Counted from the stretch's first letter, positions 36,501 to 46,947 are shown. The stretch is 64,000 bases of DNA from Bacillaceae bacterium OF18-1A (GCA_027694045.1 JAQEWB010000002.1:558001-622000); one strand, 5' to 3'. The notes: a model not told the origin generated them from the sequence alone. Numbers and translations: made by a program.

Positions 36501-37484
36501 TTAAAATTCCGCAAGTTCACGCATTGCTTTTTCAACTTTATCTGGATTTACCATAAAGAATTTTTCCATTGTTGGTGCATATGGCATTGCTGGAACATCT
36601 GGGCCTGCAAGACGTGCAATTGGTGCATCTAAATCAAACAGACAATTTTCAGCGATAATTGCTGCCACTTCACTTATAATGCTTCCTTCTTTATTGTCTT
36701 CTGTTACAAGAAGAACTTTACCTGTTTTAGAAGCAGCTTCAATGATTGCTTCTTTATCTAACGGGTATACAGTACGTAAATCAAGAATGTGTGCAGAGAT
36801 GCCATCTTGTGCTAACTTTTCAGCTGCTTGAAGAGCAAAGTGAACACATAATCCGTACGTGATAACAGTAATATCATCACCTTCACGTTTTACATCTGCT
36901 TTTCCGATTGGTAATACGTAATCATCTTCTGGTACTTCACCTTTAATTAAGCGATATGCACGTTTATGCTCAAAGAATAATACTGGATCTTCATCACGAA
37001 TTGCAGCTTTTAATAAGCCTTTCGCATCATATGGTGTAGAAGGAATAACGATTTTTAAACCTGGTTGGTTTGCAAACATCGCTTCTACAGATTGTGAATG
37101 ATACAATGCACCGTGAACGCCTCCGCCAAATGGTGCACGAATTGTAACTGGACAAGTCCAATCGTTGTTAGAACGATAACGAATTTTTGCTGCCTCAGAA
37201 ACAATTTGGTTTACTGCTGGCATGATGAAATCAGCAAACTGCATTTCAGCGATTGGACGCATACCATACATTGCCGCACCAATTGCTACCCCAGCGATTG
37301 CAGATTCTGCAAGCGGTGCATCAAGCGCACGATCTTCACCAAATTGATCATACAAACCGTGTGTCGCTTTAAACACGCCACCTTTTTTACCAACATCTTC
37401 TCCTAAAACAAATACTTTCTCATCGCGTTCCATTTCTTCGCGCATTGCTAATGTAATAGCATCAATATAAGACATTACAGCCAT
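36501..37484 (-). CDS. bkdAB: Branched-chain 2-oxoacid dehydrogenase, E1 beta subunit
   Basis: This 327-residue subunit pairs with E1 alpha to decarboxylate branched-chain 2-oxo acids. It has the transketolase-like pyrimidine-binding domain (GEDVGKKGGVF near 28, LAESAIAGVAIGAAM near 60) and a C-terminal domain. A GGGGGG site precedes the ATG, and 15 bases separate it from bkdB. The E1 products supply primers for the branched fatty acids of the membrane. Confidence 0.95.
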   Translation of the reverse strand: MAVMSYIDAITLAMREEMERDEKVFVLGEDVGKKGGVFKATHGLYDQFGEDRALDAPLAESAIAGVAIGAAMYGMRPIAEMQFADFIMPAVNQIVSEAAKIRYRSNNDWTCPVTIRAPFGGGVHGALYHSQSVEAMFANQPGLKIVIPSTPYDAKGLLKAAIRDEDPVLFFEHKRAYRLIKGEVPEDDYVLPIGKADVKREGDDITVITYGLCVHFALQAAEKLAQDGISAHILDLRTVYPLDKEAIIEAASKTGKVLLVTEDNKEGSIISEVAAIIAENCLFDLDAPIARLAGPDVPAMPYAPTMEKFFMVNPDKVEKAMRELAEF

Positions 37485-37497
37485 GAAACGTTCCCCC

Positions 37498-38499
37498 CTA
37501 TTCTGCGTATACGTGCTTCAATGCATCTTCAGGTGCTGCATACGGAGCATTTTCTGCATATTCTGTTGCTTCATTTACGATATGCATAATTTCGTCTAAC
37601 ATTTGTTTTTCAGATTCCTCAGTTAACACACCAGCTTCTTTTAAATAAGCTGCAAATGTTATAATTGAATCTTTTTTCTTCGCTTCTTCTACTTCTTCTT
37701 TATCACGATAAACACGATCATCATCGTCACTAGAATGTGCTGTTAAACGATATGATACTGTTTCAATTAAAGTCGGACCCTCACCACGTCGGCCACGGTC
37801 TGCCGCTTCTTTTACAGCTTTATACACTGCAAGTGGATCGTTTCCGTCTATTGTATATCCAGGCATACCGTAACCAATTGCACGATCTGCTACGTTTTTA
37901 CATGCTAATTGTTTTTCAACCGGAATAGAGATTGCATATTTATTATTTTCACACATGAAAATAACAGGTAGTTTGTGTACACCAGCAAAGTTTGCTCCTT
38001 CATGGAAGTCACCTTGGTTTGAAGAACCTTCTCCGAATGTAACAAACGTTACTAAATCTTTCTTCTCCATTTTTCCAGCTAGTGCAATACCAACTGCATG
38101 TGGTACTTGCGTTGTTACTGGAGATGAACCTGTCACAATACGATTTTTCTTTTGACCGAAGTGACCAGGCATTTGACGACCACCAGAGTTTGGATCTCCA
38201 GCTTTTGCGAAAGCTGACAACATAAGTTCTTTAGCTGTCATACCAAACGCTAGTACAACACCCATATCACGGTAGTATGGTAATGCATAATCTTTTTCTC
38301 TATCAAGAGCGAACGCTGCTCCAACTTGTGCAGCCTCTTGTCCTTGACAAGAAATTACGAATGGAATTTTACCAGCGCGGTTTAATAACCACATACGTTC
38401 GTCGATTTTACGTGCAAGTAACATCGTACGGAACATTTCTACTACTTGCTCATCACTTAAGCCAAGCTCTTCATGGCGCTTTTCTTTTACTTCTGCCAT
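37498..38499 (-). CDS. bkdAA: Branched-chain 2-oxoacid dehydrogenase, E1 alpha subunit
   Basis: The 333-residue subunit binds thiamine diphosphate. The motif from GEGSSNQGDFHEG to the ENNKYAISIP segment is the ThDP-binding pattern, and YRLTAHSSDDD matches the phosphorylation-loop region of the family. AGGAGG precedes the ATG. It lies 27 bases after lpdV and 13 bases before bkdAB. Confidence 0.95.
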   Translation of the reverse strand: MAEVKEKRHEELGLSDEQVVEMFRTMLLARKIDERMWLLNRAGKIPFVISCQGQEAAQVGAAFALDREKDYALPYYRDMGVVLAFGMTAKELMLSAFAKAGDPNSGGRQMPGHFGQKKNRIVTGSSPVTTQVPHAVGIALAGKMEKKDLVTFVTFGEGSSNQGDFHEGANFAGVHKLPVIFMCENNKYAISIPVEKQLACKNVADRAIGYGMPGYTIDGNDPLAVYKAVKEAADRGRRGEGPTLIETVSYRLTAHSSDDDDRVYRDKEEVEEAKKKDSIITFAAYLKEAGVLTEESEKQMLDEIMHIVNEATEYAENAPYAAPEDALKHVYAE

Positions 38500-38526
38500 T
38501 TTTCATAACCTCCTAAATCCACATTT

Positions 38527-39948
38527 TTATGCGTGTAACGCTTTTCCATCTACAGCTAATGCTGCTTCACCAATCGCTTCAGATAATGATGGATGCGGAT
38601 GAATTGTATGTGCTACTTCCCAAGGTGTTGCATCAAGTACTCTTGCAAGACCAGCTTCAGAAATCATATCTGTTACATGTGGTCCGATCATATGAACACC
38701 AAGAATGTCATTTGTTTCTTCATCAACTACAAGTTTTACAAAGCCATCAGATTCTCCGTATACAAGCGCTTTTCCGATTGCGCGGAATGAGAACTTACCT
38801 ACTTTTAACTTATAGCCTTTTTCTTTCGCTTCTTGTTCTGTTAAGCCGACAGAAGCAACTTCTGGACTGCTATATACGCATTTTGATACCATAGAGTAAT
38901 CAATTGGTGTAACTTCTTTACCAGCAATATGTTCTACTGCAACAATTCCTTCGTGAGAAGCAACGTGAGCAAGTTGTAAACCACCGATTACATCTCCAAT
39001 TGCGTAAATGTGAGATTCTTTCGTTTGATAAAACTCATTTGTTTGAATGTATCCTTTTTCCACAACGATATCAGTATTCTCTAAACCAATATTTTGCGTA
39101 TTCGCTTGTCTTCCTACAGATACAAGCATTTTTTCGGCTTTAAACTCTTTATTCTCACCGTTATGTTCAGCTTGAATTGTTACCCCATTATCTTTTACCA
39201 ATGTTTCTGGTAATACTTTTGCACCAGTTACCACTTTAATACCTTTTTTCTTGAATAGACGTTGCATTTCTTTTGAAACGTCCTGATCTTCTAGTGGTAA
39301 AATAGTTTTCGCATACTCTAATACTGTAACTTCTACACCGAAGTCAGCAAGCATAGATGCCCACTCAATACCGATTACACCGCCACCAACGATAATGATT
39401 GAACTAGGAAGCGTTTCCATTTTTAGAGCGTGATCTGAAGACATTACATACTCTCCATCTAACTCTAATCCTGGTAATGAATTTGGACGAGAACCTGTTG
39501 CAACAAGTACATTTTTTGGAATTAACATTTCATTCTCTTCTCCACTTGCAAGTTCAACTGAAATTGTCCCTGGCATAGGAGAGAAAATAGATGGACCAAG
39601 AATACGGCCAATACCTTCAAACACATCAATTTTACCTTGTTTCATTAAATGTTGAACGCCTTTATGAAGCTGCGTTACAATCTTTTCTTTACGCTCTTGT
39701 ACTTTTGCAAAGTTTAGTTCTACATTGCTTGCAATAACTCCGAACTCTTCGCTTTTTTTAGCAGTTGCGTATACTTCCGCACTACGTAAAAGAGCTTTAC
39801 TAGGAATACACCCTTTGTGTAAACAAGTACCACCAAGATTTTCTTTTTCAACAAGTGCAGTTTTTAATCCTAGTTGTGATGCACGAATAGCAGCAACATA
39901 ACCACCAGTACCGCCGCCAACGATGACTAAATCATATTCTTTTGCCAT
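38527..39948 (-). CDS. lpdV: Dihydrolipoamide dehydrogenase, E3 of the Bkd complex
   Basis: LpdV reoxidises the lipoyl group with FAD and NAD+. The 473-residue flavoprotein has GGGTGGYVAA at the N-terminus, the redox-active pair Cys42/Cys47 in GGTCLHKGC, an NAD-binding GGGVIGIEWAS segment near 188, and the C-terminal HPHPSLSE with the catalytic His-Glu. Its ATG lies 4 bases after buk, with the ribosome site inside buk. Confidence 0.95.
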   Translation of the reverse strand: MAKEYDLVIVGGGTGGYVAAIRASQLGLKTALVEKENLGGTCLHKGCIPSKALLRSAEVYATAKKSEEFGVIASNVELNFAKVQERKEKIVTQLHKGVQHLMKQGKIDVFEGIGRILGPSIFSPMPGTISVELASGEENEMLIPKNVLVATGSRPNSLPGLELDGEYVMSSDHALKMETLPSSIIIVGGGVIGIEWASMLADFGVEVTVLEYAKTILPLEDQDVSKEMQRLFKKKGIKVVTGAKVLPETLVKDNGVTIQAEHNGENKEFKAEKMLVSVGRQANTQNIGLENTDIVVEKGYIQTNEFYQTKESHIYAIGDVIGGLQLAHVASHEGIVAVEHIAGKEVTPIDYSMVSKCVYSSPEVASVGLTEQEAKEKGYKLKVGKFSFRAIGKALVYGESDGFVKLVVDEETNDILGVHMIGPHVTDMISEAGLARVLDATPWEVAHTIHPHPSLSEAIGEAALAVDGKALHA

Positions 39949-39952
39949 TATC

Positions 39953-41056
39953 TCAACCCCTAGCTACCGTTTCTTTTTCACGTACAACATACTCTTTTGG
40001 AGCTTCTTCTTCACGTAATACACGAAGTGCCCCTTCTGCTAATGCTTGTAACTCATCTTCTCCTGGATGTACAATCACATCTGCAATCCAATCTACTCGT
40101 TCTTTTATTTCATCGACAAGAATTTTGCTATATGCAAGTCCACCAGTTAATACGATTGCATCGATTTTCCCGTGAAGTACAGCGCTAGCTCCGCCAATCT
40201 CTTTTGCAACTTGATATGCCATTGCTTTATAAATAAGAGTTGCTTCAGGGTCACCTTTTTCAACCATTTGTTCTACTTTAATTGCATCGTTTGTACCGAT
40301 TAGACTCACAAGTCCACCTTGTCCGACAAGTTTTTTAACCATTTCATCACGGTAATACTCACCAGAGAAACACATCTCAACTAACTGGCCTACTGGTACT
40401 GTACCCGCACGCTCTGGACTAAATGGTCCTTCGCCGTTTAAGCCGTTGTTAACATCAATAACTTTCCCTTTTTTATGAGCACCAACTGTAATACCGCCAC
40501 CCATATGTGTAACTAATAAATTTAAATCCTCATATTTATGATTTAATTCTTCAGCTACTTTACGAGCAACCGCTTTTTGGTTTAATGCGTGGAAAATACT
40601 TTTACGCTCCATACCAGCAATACCGCTTATACGAGCAATCGGTTCCATTTCATCTACAACGACAGGATCCACAATGAATGCAGGAATATTTAATCCAGAA
40701 GCGATTTCATATGCTAAAATGCCTCCAAGGTTTGAAGCGTGATGACCGCTAAATCCATTTTTTAAATCTTCTAACATCGCATTGTTTACTGTGTACGTAC
40801 CACCTTCGATTGGACGAAGTAATCCCCCGCGTCCACAAACAGCGTTCAATTTTGAAATGTTAATGCCATGAGAATGTAAAACCTCTAAAATCGTTTCTTT
40901 ACGAAACTCATATTGATCAATAATTCGCTTATATTTACCAATCTGTTCTTCATCATGACGAATTGTTTCTTCTAAAACGGGTCTTTCATTATCAAACACA
41001 CCAATTTTTGTGGATGTACTACCCGGATTAATAACAAGAATTCGATTTAAGGACAC
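39953..41056 (-). CDS. buk: Butyrate (branched-chain fatty acid) kinase
   Basis: Buk converts acyl phosphates to the free acid with formation of ATP, and with Ptb can recycle branched acyl-CoA. A GTG start at 41056, with TGGAGG upstream, gives 367 residues, the usual size; the first frame ATG-like start at 41083 is less likely. The N-terminal [11 protein letters not shown] motif is the acetate/butyrate kinase phosphate-binding signature. An imperfect hairpin lies upstream between bcd and buk. Confidence 0.95.
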   Translation of the reverse strand: MSLNRILVINPGSTSTKIGVFDNERPVLEETIRHDEEQIGKYKRIIDQYEFRKETILEVLHSHGINISKLNAVCGRGGLLRPIEGGTYTVNNAMLEDLKNGFSGHHASNLGGILAYEIASGLNIPAFIVDPVVVDEMEPIARISGIAGMERKSIFHALNQKAVARKVAEELNHKYEDLNLLVTHMGGGITVGAHKKGKVIDVNNGLNGEGPFSPERAGTVPVGQLVEMCFSGEYYRDEMVKKLVGQGGLVSLIGTNDAIKVEQMVEKGDPEATLIYKAMAYQVAKEIGGASAVLHGKIDAIVLTGGLAYSKILVDEIKERVDWIADVIVHPGEDELQALAEGALRVLREEEAPKEYVVREKETVARG

Positions 41057-41081
41057 TGTTGCTACCTCCACTACTAAATTC

Positions 41082-41122
41082 AAAAGGAAGTGGAAACCTC
41101 ATAAGAGGTAACCACACCTTTT
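41082..41122 (-). other. Imperfect hairpin between bcd and buk
   Basis: ACCTC/GAGGT, TGG/CCA and AAAAGG/CCTTTT pair with small bulges around an ATAA loop, and the 3' side on the minus strand ends in TTTT. It is intra-operonic, so it may be a partial terminator or an RNA-processing or stabilising stem. Confidence 0.55.
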
Positions 41123-41143
41123 GTAAAAGTTATATATGAATGA

Positions 41144-42244
41144 TTAGCGACGGCTAATAATATCGTGACCGTTGCGTAAGTACGTGCTACGAGTATTTTT
41201 CAAGCTTGCAATGCGCTCTTCAGCTAGACGATCAGCCGCTACATAAGTTGCTACGCCATCGCGTTTTGAAATTTCGATTACTTTTGCAATTGTGTCATAA
41301 ATAGACTCAACACGTTTTAATGCACGTTCTCTATTGTATCCATATAATTCGTCTGCTACGTTAATTACGCCACCTGCATTGATAACATAGTCTGGTGCGT
41401 ATACAATACCCATTTCATGAATGATGTCGCCGTGACGATCTTCTTTTAATTGGTTATTTGCAGAACCTGCGATTACTTTTGCTTTAAGTTGTGGAATAGT
41501 TTCATCGTTAACTGTTGCGCCTAATGCACATGGTGCGTAAATATCACATTCAACACCGTAAATTTCATTTGGTTCAACTGCTGTCGCACCGAATTCTTCT
41601 ACTGCACGTTGTACAGCTTCTTTATTAATATCTGTAACGATTAATTTTGCTCCTTCAGCGTGTAAATGTTTGCATAAGTGGTATGCTACGTTACCAACAC
41701 CTTGAACAGCGATTACTTTTCCTTCTAAGTTATCTGTACCGAAAGCTTCTTTTGCAGCTGCTTTCATACCACGATAAACACCGTATGCAGTTACTGGAGA
41801 TGGGTTACCAGAAGAACCGAATGATGGTGAAATACCTGTTACAAAGTCAGTTTCTTCATGGATAATATCCATATCATCTACTGTTGTACCAACATCTTCA
41901 GCTGTAATGTAACGTCCGTTTAATCCTTGAATGTAACGTCCTAATGCACGGAACATTGCTTCGCTCTTATCTTTACGTGGATCACCGATAATTACTGTTT
42001 TTGCACCACCTAGGTTTAGACCAGCTGCTGCGTTTTTGTATGTCATCCCTTTTGCAAGACGCAATGCATCTTCAATCGCCGCTTCTTCAGAATCATATGT
42101 CCACATTCTTGTTCCACCAAGAGCTGGTCCAAGTGTTGTATCATGAATTGCAATAATTGCTTTTAAACCAGATTCTTTATCTTGGCAAAATACTACTTGC
42201 TCATAATCATATTTCTCTAAGTATTCGAAGATTTCTAATGTCAT
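41144..42244 (-). CDS. bcd: Leucine (branched-chain amino acid) dehydrogenase
   Basis: Bcd deaminates leucine, isoleucine and valine to 2-oxo acids with NAD+, feeding the Bkd complex. The 366-residue protein has the Glu/Leu/Phe/Val dehydrogenase signature GGTRMWTY and [10 protein letters not shown] (catalytic Lys), and a Rossmann GVGNVAYHL segment near 185. It lies 34 bases after ptb. The B. subtilis equivalent is yqiT/bcd. Confidence 0.95.
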   Translation of the reverse strand: MTLEIFEYLEKYDYEQVVFCQDKESGLKAIIAIHDTTLGPALGGTRMWTYDSEEAAIEDALRLAKGMTYKNAAAGLNLGGAKTVIIGDPRKDKSEAMFRALGRYIQGLNGRYITAEDVGTTVDDMDIIHEETDFVTGISPSFGSSGNPSPVTAYGVYRGMKAAAKEAFGTDNLEGKVIAVQGVGNVAYHLCKHLHAEGAKLIVTDINKEAVQRAVEEFGATAVEPNEIYGVECDIYAPCALGATVNDETIPQLKAKVIAGSANNQLKEDRHGDIIHEMGIVYAPDYVINAGGVINVADELYGYNRERALKRVESIYDTIAKVIEISKRDGVATYVAADRLAEERIASLKNTRSTYLRNGHDIISRR

Positions 42245-42278
42245 TGTCGTTTCCCCCTAATGTTTTACCCTATTTGGT

Positions 42279-43178
42279 TTATTTTGAAGCAGTCGCAACT
42301 GCCAATGCTAATGAATATACTTTTGTTTCTGCTGAATCAGCACGAGATGTTAAAACAATCGGTGCTTTTGCGCCAGCAATCATTGCTCCTACTTTTGCAT
42401 CTGCAAAGTAAACAAGTGATTTATATAGCACATTTCCAGCTTCAATCGTTGGGACGAGTAAAATGTCTGCCTTACCTGCTACATCACTTACTATGCCTTT
42501 ATGTTCTGCTGCAATTTGTGATACTGCATTATCTAAAGCAAGTGGTCCATCAACGATACAATTTTTGACCTGTCCGCGGCGATTCATTTGTGTTAACATC
42601 GCTGCATCAATTGTCGCCTGCATCGCTGGATTTACAACCTCTACTGCTGCGATTGGTGCTACTTTTGGCAATTCAATTCCTATTGCACGAGCAACTTCTA
42701 CAGTATTTTGTATAATAGCAGCTTTTTGTGTTACATCAGGTGCGATGTTCATCGCTGCATCTGTAACGAAAATAAGACGATCGTAATTTGGAACTTCAAA
42801 TGCTGCTACATGTGAAAGTACGCTACCTTTACGTAGCCCCCATTCTTTGTTTAACACAGCCTTCAAAATATTCGCTGTCGGGATGTTACCCTTCATAAGC
42901 ACATCTGCTTCACCGTTTCTCACAGCTTTAACAGAAAGTTCCGCAGCTTCAGCACTTGATGCTGCTGCAATCACTTCAATATGTTCTGAAGTTTGTAAAG
43001 CATGTTCTTGTAGCATCCCCATTATTTTTTCTTGATTTCCATATAGACGAAATTGAGCTAGCTGTAATGTAATTGCTTTCGCTACAGCTTCAATTACTTC
43101 ATGATCTTCAGCTACTGCTACAGCTACAGTTTTTTTAGGCTGTCCTGCAGCTTGATCAATTAAGTGTTCTAACTTCAT
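42279..43178 (-). CDS. ptb: Phosphate butyryltransferase
   Basis: Ptb exchanges CoA for phosphate on butyryl- and branched acyl-CoA. The 299-residue protein belongs to the phosphate acetyl/butyryl transferase family, with the C-terminal segments DILLVPTIEAGN and AGAKAPIVLTSRAD. It is first in the operon, behind a sigma-54 promoter. It works with Buk to generate ATP from acyl-CoA. Confidence 0.94.
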   Translation of the reverse strand: MKLEHLIDQAAGQPKKTVAVAVAEDHEVIEAVAKAITLQLAQFRLYGNQEKIMGMLQEHALQTSEHIEVIAAASSAEAAELSVKAVRNGEADVLMKGNIPTANILKAVLNKEWGLRKGSVLSHVAAFEVPNYDRLIFVTDAAMNIAPDVTQKAAIIQNTVEVARAIGIELPKVAPIAAVEVVNPAMQATIDAAMLTQMNRRGQVKNCIVDGPLALDNAVSQIAAEHKGIVSDVAGKADILLVPTIEAGNVLYKSLVYFADAKVGAMIAGAKAPIVLTSRADSAETKVYSLALAVATASK

Positions 43179-43221
43179 ATTTTGTAATCAACCCTTTCCG
43201 TCGTCCCTCGTTTATTTATAA

Positions 43222-43237
43222 AGCAAATACCGTGCCA
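43222..43237 (-). promoter_or_regulatory. Sigma-54 (SigL) promoter of the ptb-bkd operon
   Basis: TGGCACGGTATTTGCT on the minus strand matches the sigma-54 consensus TGGCAC-N5-TTGCW exactly at both the -24 and -12 elements. It lies about 45 bases before ptb. Confidence 0.95.
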
Positions 43238-43347
43238 ACTTTTAAAAGTGGTCTTACCAATAATGAAAACGCATTCAAAATGCAGTAAAATCAATACTTT
43301 GGAAAATAACAAAACTTTCTGTCTATTCTTGTCGCTTTTTGTATACC

Positions 43348-43382
43348 ATGCAACAAATTGCACGGTACGCAATTTATTGCAT
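43348..43382. promoter_or_regulatory. Candidate BkdR upstream activating site
   Basis: ATGCAACAAATTGC and GCAATTTATTGCAT are inverted repeats (13 of 14 match) separated by 7 bases. The site lies about 130 bases upstream of the sigma-54 promoter, a usual enhancer distance, and overlaps the 3' end of bkdR, as some enhancer sites do. Confidence 0.8.
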
Positions 43383-45446
43383 GCTATTTTTTGCATGGTC
43401 ATACTTTTCTAGCTTATAATATAAATTTCTAACCGAAATTCCTAATGCTTTTGCAGTTTGCGTTTTATTTCCGTCGAACCTCTCCAAATATTCATGAATA
43501 ATATTCCCTTCGAACTCTGTCACTAAATGCTCAAGTGGCTTTTCTTCTAATTCAGGTAATAAATTATTTTGTTTCAACTCCGTCTGCTCTTCTTTATGCA
43601 ACGGTGGCAAATGATGTACATCAATATATATCTCGTTATAATTCATAAAAATAATAGCTCTTCCTAAAATATTTTCAAGTTCCCTCACATTACCCGGCCA
43701 TTCATATGATTGTAAATAGGAAATAGCTTCGTCTGTGAGCCCCTCTACATTCCGACCATAGTCTTGGTTAATTTTTTGAATCAGCCTTTCTGCGATCGCT
43801 GGTATATCTCCTTTTCGTTGACGAAGAGATGGAATTTGAATCGGAATTTTATTTAATCGATAATATAAATCTTCCCTAAACTCCCCTTCTAGAATAGCCT
43901 TTTCTAAATTCACATGCGTCGCTGCAATCACCCGAACATTAATAGGTATCGCTTTCGTTCCACCCACTTTTACAATTTCTTTTTCTTGCAGGACACGAAG
44001 GAGTTTCGCCTGTGTATTTGCAGATAACTCTCCGATTTCATCTAAAAAGATACTTCCATTATTCGCTTCCTCAAAAAAACCTCGCTTCCCACCTCTCTTC
44101 GCTCCAGAAAACGCCCCTTCCTCATAACCGAATAATTCACTTTCTAGTAGCGTCTCAGAAATAGCCGCGCAATTTACACGAACGAACTTATTATATTTTC
44201 GGTTACTCCCATTATGGATTGCATGTGCAAATAATTCTTTACCTGTTCCAGATTCTCCGCGCAGCAATACCGTTGCTGGTGTATTCGCTCCAAGTTTCGC
44301 CTGCTCAATAGCCGCTGTTGTTTCATCTGAATTTCCGACAATATCATCAAATGAATATTTTGCCTCTAATGTCCGGATAATTTGCCTTGCTCTATTCAAT
44401 TCATTTGTTAACTTTTGAATTTCTGATACGTCACGAATTACCCCGACGCTTCCTTTCAATATCCCATCTACAATAACCGGTGCTACGTTTACAATTACAT
44501 CACGCTTTTTTTGTCCAATCTTCATATGTATTCCGCGTACTGCCCTACGTGTTCGAAGTACTTTCATATGCATACTTTCGCCTTCTACAATATCGGTTGT
44601 AGCTGGTTGTCCAAGAATATCTTCTTCTGTTAAACCCGTTAACTTCGTATAAGCAGGGTTTATAACTAAACCCCTTCCTTTCTCATCAACAACCGAAATT
44701 GCTTCTTCAGATGAGTTAATAATCGCTTCTAGTAGCGTTTGAATTTCTTTTAAGTCTGTCACCTCTTCTGCCAAATCTACAACTTCTGTAATATCTTTAA
44801 AAATCGCAAACGCTCCTTGCACCTCTCCTCCTTCTTTTAATATTGGAATACGCGTTGTAATAATTTTCTTTTCATTCTCTAACGTCAGCTCATGATTTAT
44901 TTCTATTTGTTTCGTACGTATAATACGAAGCAATTTACTAGTCGGAATAACTTCTAAAATATATTTCCCTATCGCATCTTCTTTTTTATATCCGATAATC
45001 CGCTCTGCACTTTTATTAAAAAGGCGAACTTCTCCCTCTCGATCGATTACAATCATACCGTCATGTGTAGAATTTAAAATCAACTCTCCTTGTTGCGTCT
45101 GTTCCTCTAATCTCCCAATTAGCCCTTCCTTCTCATGCGCTAGCCTCGTAACAATTTTTGCAATATCCCCGGGTATAAGGAGAGTATCTTTATGCTTTTG
45201 CGCTAGCAAAACTTTATGTAAATCATCGTCACCTGTCATATCAAACATTACATCGATATGCATAGAAAGAAACGGAATTACACTCTCCCCAATCGTAATC
45301 CCATATTCTTTAGCAATTTGTAATCCCTTCGCTATCGGATTTGTATCAATAATCCCTATAATTTGAAATATATTCGAACTTTGCAGCAAATTCAGTAGTG
45401 TGCTTCCACCTTCACCTGCACCAACAATTAAAACTTTTTGTTTCAT
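43374..45446 (-). CDS. bkdR: Sigma-54-dependent activator BkdR
   Basis: BkdR activates the bkd operon in response to branched-chain amino acids. The 690-residue protein has a Rossmann-like N-terminal region ([10 protein letters not shown], 5-14), two PAS domains (about 115-220 and 235-345), a sigma-54 AAA+ domain with Walker A GESGTGKE (397-404), and a C-terminal Fis-type helix-turn-helix (about 650-683). The sigma-54 contact loop is GAFSGA (444-449), a conservative change from GAFTGA. Its coding region overlaps the enhancer site. Confidence 0.95.
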   Translation of the reverse strand: MKQKVLIVGAGEGGSTLLNLLQSSNIFQIIGIIDTNPIAKGLQIAKEYGITIGESVIPFLSMHIDVMFDMTGDDDLHKVLLAQKHKDTLLIPGDIAKIVTRLAHEKEGLIGRLEEQTQQGELILNSTHDGMIVIDREGEVRLFNKSAERIIGYKKEDAIGKYILEVIPTSKLLRIIRTKQIEINHELTLENEKKIITTRIPILKEGGEVQGAFAIFKDITEVVDLAEEVTDLKEIQTLLEAIINSSEEAISVVDEKGRGLVINPAYTKLTGLTEEDILGQPATTDIVEGESMHMKVLRTRRAVRGIHMKIGQKKRDVIVNVAPVIVDGILKGSVGVIRDVSEIQKLTNELNRARQIIRTLEAKYSFDDIVGNSDETTAAIEQAKLGANTPATVLLRGESGTGKELFAHAIHNGSNRKYNKFVRVNCAAISETLLESELFGYEEGAFSGAKRGGKRGFFEEANNGSIFLDEIGELSANTQAKLLRVLQEKEIVKVGGTKAIPINVRVIAATHVNLEKAILEGEFREDLYYRLNKIPIQIPSLRQRKGDIPAIAERLIQKINQDYGRNVEGLTDEAISYLQSYEWPGNVRELENILGRAIIFMNYNEIYIDVHHLPPLHKEEQTELKQNNLLPELEEKPLEHLVTEFEGNIIHEYLERFDGNKTQTAKALGISVRNLYYKLEKYDHAKNSMQ

Positions 45447-45583
45447 ATATTACACTTCCTCTCGAAGTATCTATGCAAAATTTTTCACACCATTATATTA
45501 CTCTTTCAGCCTCCTCTTGACAAACCCCCTTTTCATATAACATCATTAAAATACACAAAATAATCTGAAAAGGAGCGTTATAT

Positions 45584-45817
45584 ATGCAGCGTTACCTTGC
45601 TCTACTATTAGCCCTCATCCCTATTTCATTAGCTGTGCTTGGTATTAAGTTAATGAGAGATACTGTATTTGGGATTCTATTTCCGCCAATCCCTATACTC
45701 TGGTTACAATTTATAATCGGCGCTCTCTGCTTTGGACTCGGTTTTTATATCTTTGGTGGGTTCGTCCTACACCGAGACCGTAAACGAAATAAGGTACAAG
45801 CTCGCTTCAGGAGATAA
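45584..45817 (+). CDS. yqzF: DUF2627-family membrane protein (YqzF-like)
   Basis: The 77-residue protein has two hydrophobic segments (about 3-24 and 33-60) and a basic tail (HRDRKRNKVQARFRR). AAAAGGAGCG precedes the ATG. It matches DUF2627, and YqzF lies next to bkdR in B. subtilis. The function is unknown. Confidence 0.85.
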   Translation: MQRYLALLLALIPISLAVLGIKLMRDTVFGILFPPIPILWLQFIIGALCFGLGFYIFGGFVLHRDRKRNKVQARFRR

Positions 45818-45852
45818 AAAAATGAGACCGTTTCATTCGGCCTCATTTTTTT
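45816..45852. terminator. Bidirectional terminator between yqzF and yqiK
   Basis: AAAAAAATGAGACCG and CGGCCTCATTTTTTT pair (one A-C mismatch) around TTTCATT. It overlaps the ends of both genes. Confidence 0.88.
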
Positions 45853-46571
45853 ATCGGCAATATAGCTCTTGCTGTTTCAGGATAATCAGTAATAATCGCC
45901 GATATATTCATATCAAAATATTTACGCATGAGTGTTTCTTCATTAATCGTATAAGGACGAACCTCCACACCACTTTCCATCGTCAGTTCAGCAATAGCAT
46001 CTTGAAGATAGCGATAATTAGGGTGAACTGCTGTAGCACCCATTTTTTTCGCATATGCCCAAGGGCTATGCAAACCTTCTCGATATAAAATAGCCGTTTG
46101 AATATCAGGAGCCATCATATGGCACCGTTTCATACTGTAGTGATTAAATGAAGAAAATACGACCCGATCCTCTAGATTAAATTTCCGTACAAGGGTTATC
46201 ACTTCTTCCTCTAAACCTCTGTATGGAAATTTATTATTTTTCAATTCAATATTAAGTAGCAACCTCGTTGGTTCAAGCCATTCTAATACCTCTTCTAAAA
46301 GAGGTATTTTGCAAAACCCTACTTTGTCACCAAATTTATAACTTGCATCTAACTTACATAAATCCTCATATAAGTAATTTCGAACAGCACCTTTTCCATT
46401 TGTTGTCCGGTTCACCGTTTCATCATGAATAACAACAACTTTTCCATCTTTCGTTAATTGAACATCGAGCTCAATTCCATCAGCCCTAAAAGACTCAGCC
46501 GCTTCAAATGAAATCATTGTATTTTCTGGGTACGTTCCAGCCGCACCACGATGTGCAAATATAAGAGTCAT
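45843..46571 (-). CDS. yqiK: Glycerophosphodiester phosphodiesterase (YqiK-like)
   Basis: The 242-residue enzyme has the GDPD motif HRGAAGTYPENT near residue 8 and the metal and catalytic region ELDVQLTKDGKVVVIHD near 38-54. It releases sn-glycerol-3-phosphate from deacylated phospholipids. No signal peptide is seen, so it is cytoplasmic. The ATG at 46571 follows GGGGGAGTGAGG; two codons further upstream is possible. Confidence 0.93.
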   Translation of the reverse strand: MTLIFAHRGAAGTYPENTMISFEAAESFRADGIELDVQLTKDGKVVVIHDETVNRTTNGKGAVRNYLYEDLCKLDASYKFGDKVGFCKIPLLEEVLEWLEPTRLLLNIELKNNKFPYRGLEEEVITLVRKFNLEDRVVFSSFNHYSMKRCHMMAPDIQTAILYREGLHSPWAYAKKMGATAVHPNYRYLQDAIAELTMESGVEVRPYTINEETLMRKYFDMNISAIITDYPETARAILPIKK

Positions 46572-46621
46572 CCTCACTCCCCCAATCTTATGCTATACTA
46601 TACGAAAAAGGAGGTACTTCT

Positions 46622-46768
46622 ATGAGACCATTACAAATTTCTCCAGACACTGCAGTTCGCCTATCAAAAGCGTTAGGTGTCCCACTTGAACAGCTCATGC
46701 ATATGCCACAACACATTTTAATTCAAAAGCTAGTTGAATTAGAAAAACAAAATAAAGACGAAGAGTAA
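46622..46768 (+). CDS. yycC: YycC-like protein of 48 residues
   Basis: A very good AAAGGAGGT site precedes the ATG. The product starts MRPLQISPDTAVRLSKALGV and continues with a MHMPQHIL segment, a pattern I recognise from the YycC family. Its N-terminal half resembles a short helix-turn-helix-like fold. It has a terminator and is divergent from yqiK. The function is unknown, and it is easily missed because it is short. Confidence 0.82.
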   Translation: MRPLQISPDTAVRLSKALGVPLEQLMHMPQHILIQKLVELEKQNKDEE

Positions 46769-46771
46769 TAC

Positions 46772-46800
46772 AGTCCTGTTTTGCAGGGCTTTTTATTTTA
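46772..46800 (+). terminator. Terminator of the YycC-like gene
   Basis: AGTCCTG and CAGGGCT pair (one G-T), followed by a T-rich tract. Confidence 0.85.
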
Positions 46801-46947
46801 TTCTACATTTCCTCTTTCATTATATCACGGATAACTTACCCACTAAAATTACGAATACACGGAGTAACACGGCAAAAAATTATCTCTTAACATACCCTAA
46901 TGCTATTTCTAATAATATACAACTTCAACTTTAACTTTGTAACAAAT

